The translations under genes were made by a program, and so were the position numbers. From an uncultured Pseudomonadota bacterium (GTDB taxonomy: Bacteria > Pseudomonadota > Gammaproteobacteria > Burkholderiales > Usitatibacteraceae): a stretch of DNA of 5,975 nt. Shown one piece after another: positions 5,680 through 5,975 of the stretch. The notes under the pieces were generated by a model. It searched no databases. It was not told the DNA's origin and saw only the letters and a program-made list of their open reading frames with translations. Within the stretch, counting starts at the first letter, position 1. Every line of letters begins with the position of its first letter. The stretch covers positions 1 through 5,975 of the forward strand of contig CAMPHL010000181.1 of the NCBI GenBank assembly GCA_946885905.1, given 5' to 3'.

Positions 5680-5975
5680 AAGCTGCCCGCCCTTTGGGGG
5701 AGGGCTCGGGAGCGGGTTTGGTCGAGAAGAGCTTGTCCATCTCTTCGTGCGCCGCATGCTCTATCGACGCGCGCATCATCCTGAGCAGCATCCCCAGGCT
5801 GACGGTCAGGCGCACGTCCTTCTCGTTTACCGCGAGCGACCCGGTCACCCCGGGCCGCTCGAACTCGAGGACGTTGCCTTTCCAGTCGCCCTGCAGGCCG
5901 AACTTGCGGCTCAGGTGCTCGGCCATCTGGTCGGCCGCCGCCCGGGATTCGGCACAGATCACGAACACGCACAAC
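5639..5975 (-). CDS. Polyhydroxyalkanoic acid system-like protein, 5' end cut by window edge
   Basis: The 111 visible residues run into the right edge; the true start is probably a few codons beyond, because family members have a short beta strand and a conserved H before this point. The core resembles the small PHA-system/granule-region family: the helix RAAADQMAEHLSRKFGL (11-27), W31 with GNVLEFERPGVTGSLAV (33-49), then KDVRLTVSLGMLLRMM (52-67) and a helix IEHAAHEEMDKLF (71-83). These proteins occur near polyhydroxyalkanoate genes, but their molecular role is unclear. The C-terminal 28 residues are a low-complexity Lys/Pro/Ala/Ser tail with six lysines, two arginines and one acid, possibly for contact with DNA, RNA or an acidic granule surface (inference). 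The stop lies inside the converging gene, 41 bases of tail-to-tail overlap. A TTG at 5974 could formally start translation but sits at the edge. No phasin or synthase is visible beside it. Confidence 0.7.
   Translation of the reverse strand, partial: LCVFVICAESRAAADQMAEHLSRKFGLQGDWKGNVLEFERPGVTGSLAVNEKDVRLTVSLGMLLRMMRASIEHAAHEEMDKLFSTKPAPEPSPKGRAASTKKASPRPKKGG

Noticed and set aside
5686..5711. GC-rich inverted repeat CCCGCCCT...AGGGCTCGGG after the unknown gene
   Set aside because: The arms need a two-base bulge, no T-run follows, and it lies in the coding tail of the converging gene.
4912..5757. 281-codon minus-strand open frame opposite the unknown gene
   Set aside because: It would run through the divergent control region and into the PHA-like gene; the plus-strand protein has conserved blocks and this one does not.

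Overview
The window is a GC-rich bacterial segment with dense coding, short gaps and one-gene-deep strands. Long GC-rich codons, a Tat-exported flavoprotein module, an ornithine aminotransferase and a polyhydroxyalkanoate-type protein together suggest a proteobacterium, most likely beta or gamma. The sequence alone does not fix the genus. No tRNA, rRNA, mobile element or CRISPR array is seen.

Layout. On the minus strand, reading from about 4.9 kb down to the left edge, lie four genes: an aldehyde dehydrogenase (start 4901), a small Tat-signal protein of the gluconate-2-dehydrogenase subunit 3 type (1-base overlap), a GMC-family FAD oxidoreductase (4-base ATGA overlap), and, after a 106-base gap with its own ribosome binding site, an ornithine aminotransferase. 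A 97-base AT-rich divergent region (4902-4998) holds a perfect 16-bp palindrome, TCAAACGATCGTTTGA. From it a 226-residue conserved protein of unknown function is read to the right. It meets, tail to tail with a 41-base overlap, a minus-strand gene for a polyhydroxyalkanoic-acid-system-like protein whose start lies beyond the right edge.

How the genes work together. The overlapping trio matches in composition and order the long-chain alcohol oxidation genes known in Pseudomonas aeruginosa as laoC-laoB-laoA. The GMC enzyme would oxidise a long-chain alcohol to the aldehyde, the small Tat protein would assist or export it, and the class-3-like aldehyde dehydrogenase would make the fatty acid. 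The GMC protein also carries a C-x5-C-x3-C cluster resembling the 3Fe-4S site of bacterial FAD-glucose dehydrogenases. The palindrome fits the CAAAC-N4-GTTTG pattern known for the fatty-acid-responsive TetR regulator PsrA, which fits a lipid-related role. No TetR gene is in the window, so the regulator is presumably encoded elsewhere. The divergent unknown protein shares this control region and is the best candidate for a new component. The substrate, the export of the complex and the regulation are inferences from sequence features and family knowledge.
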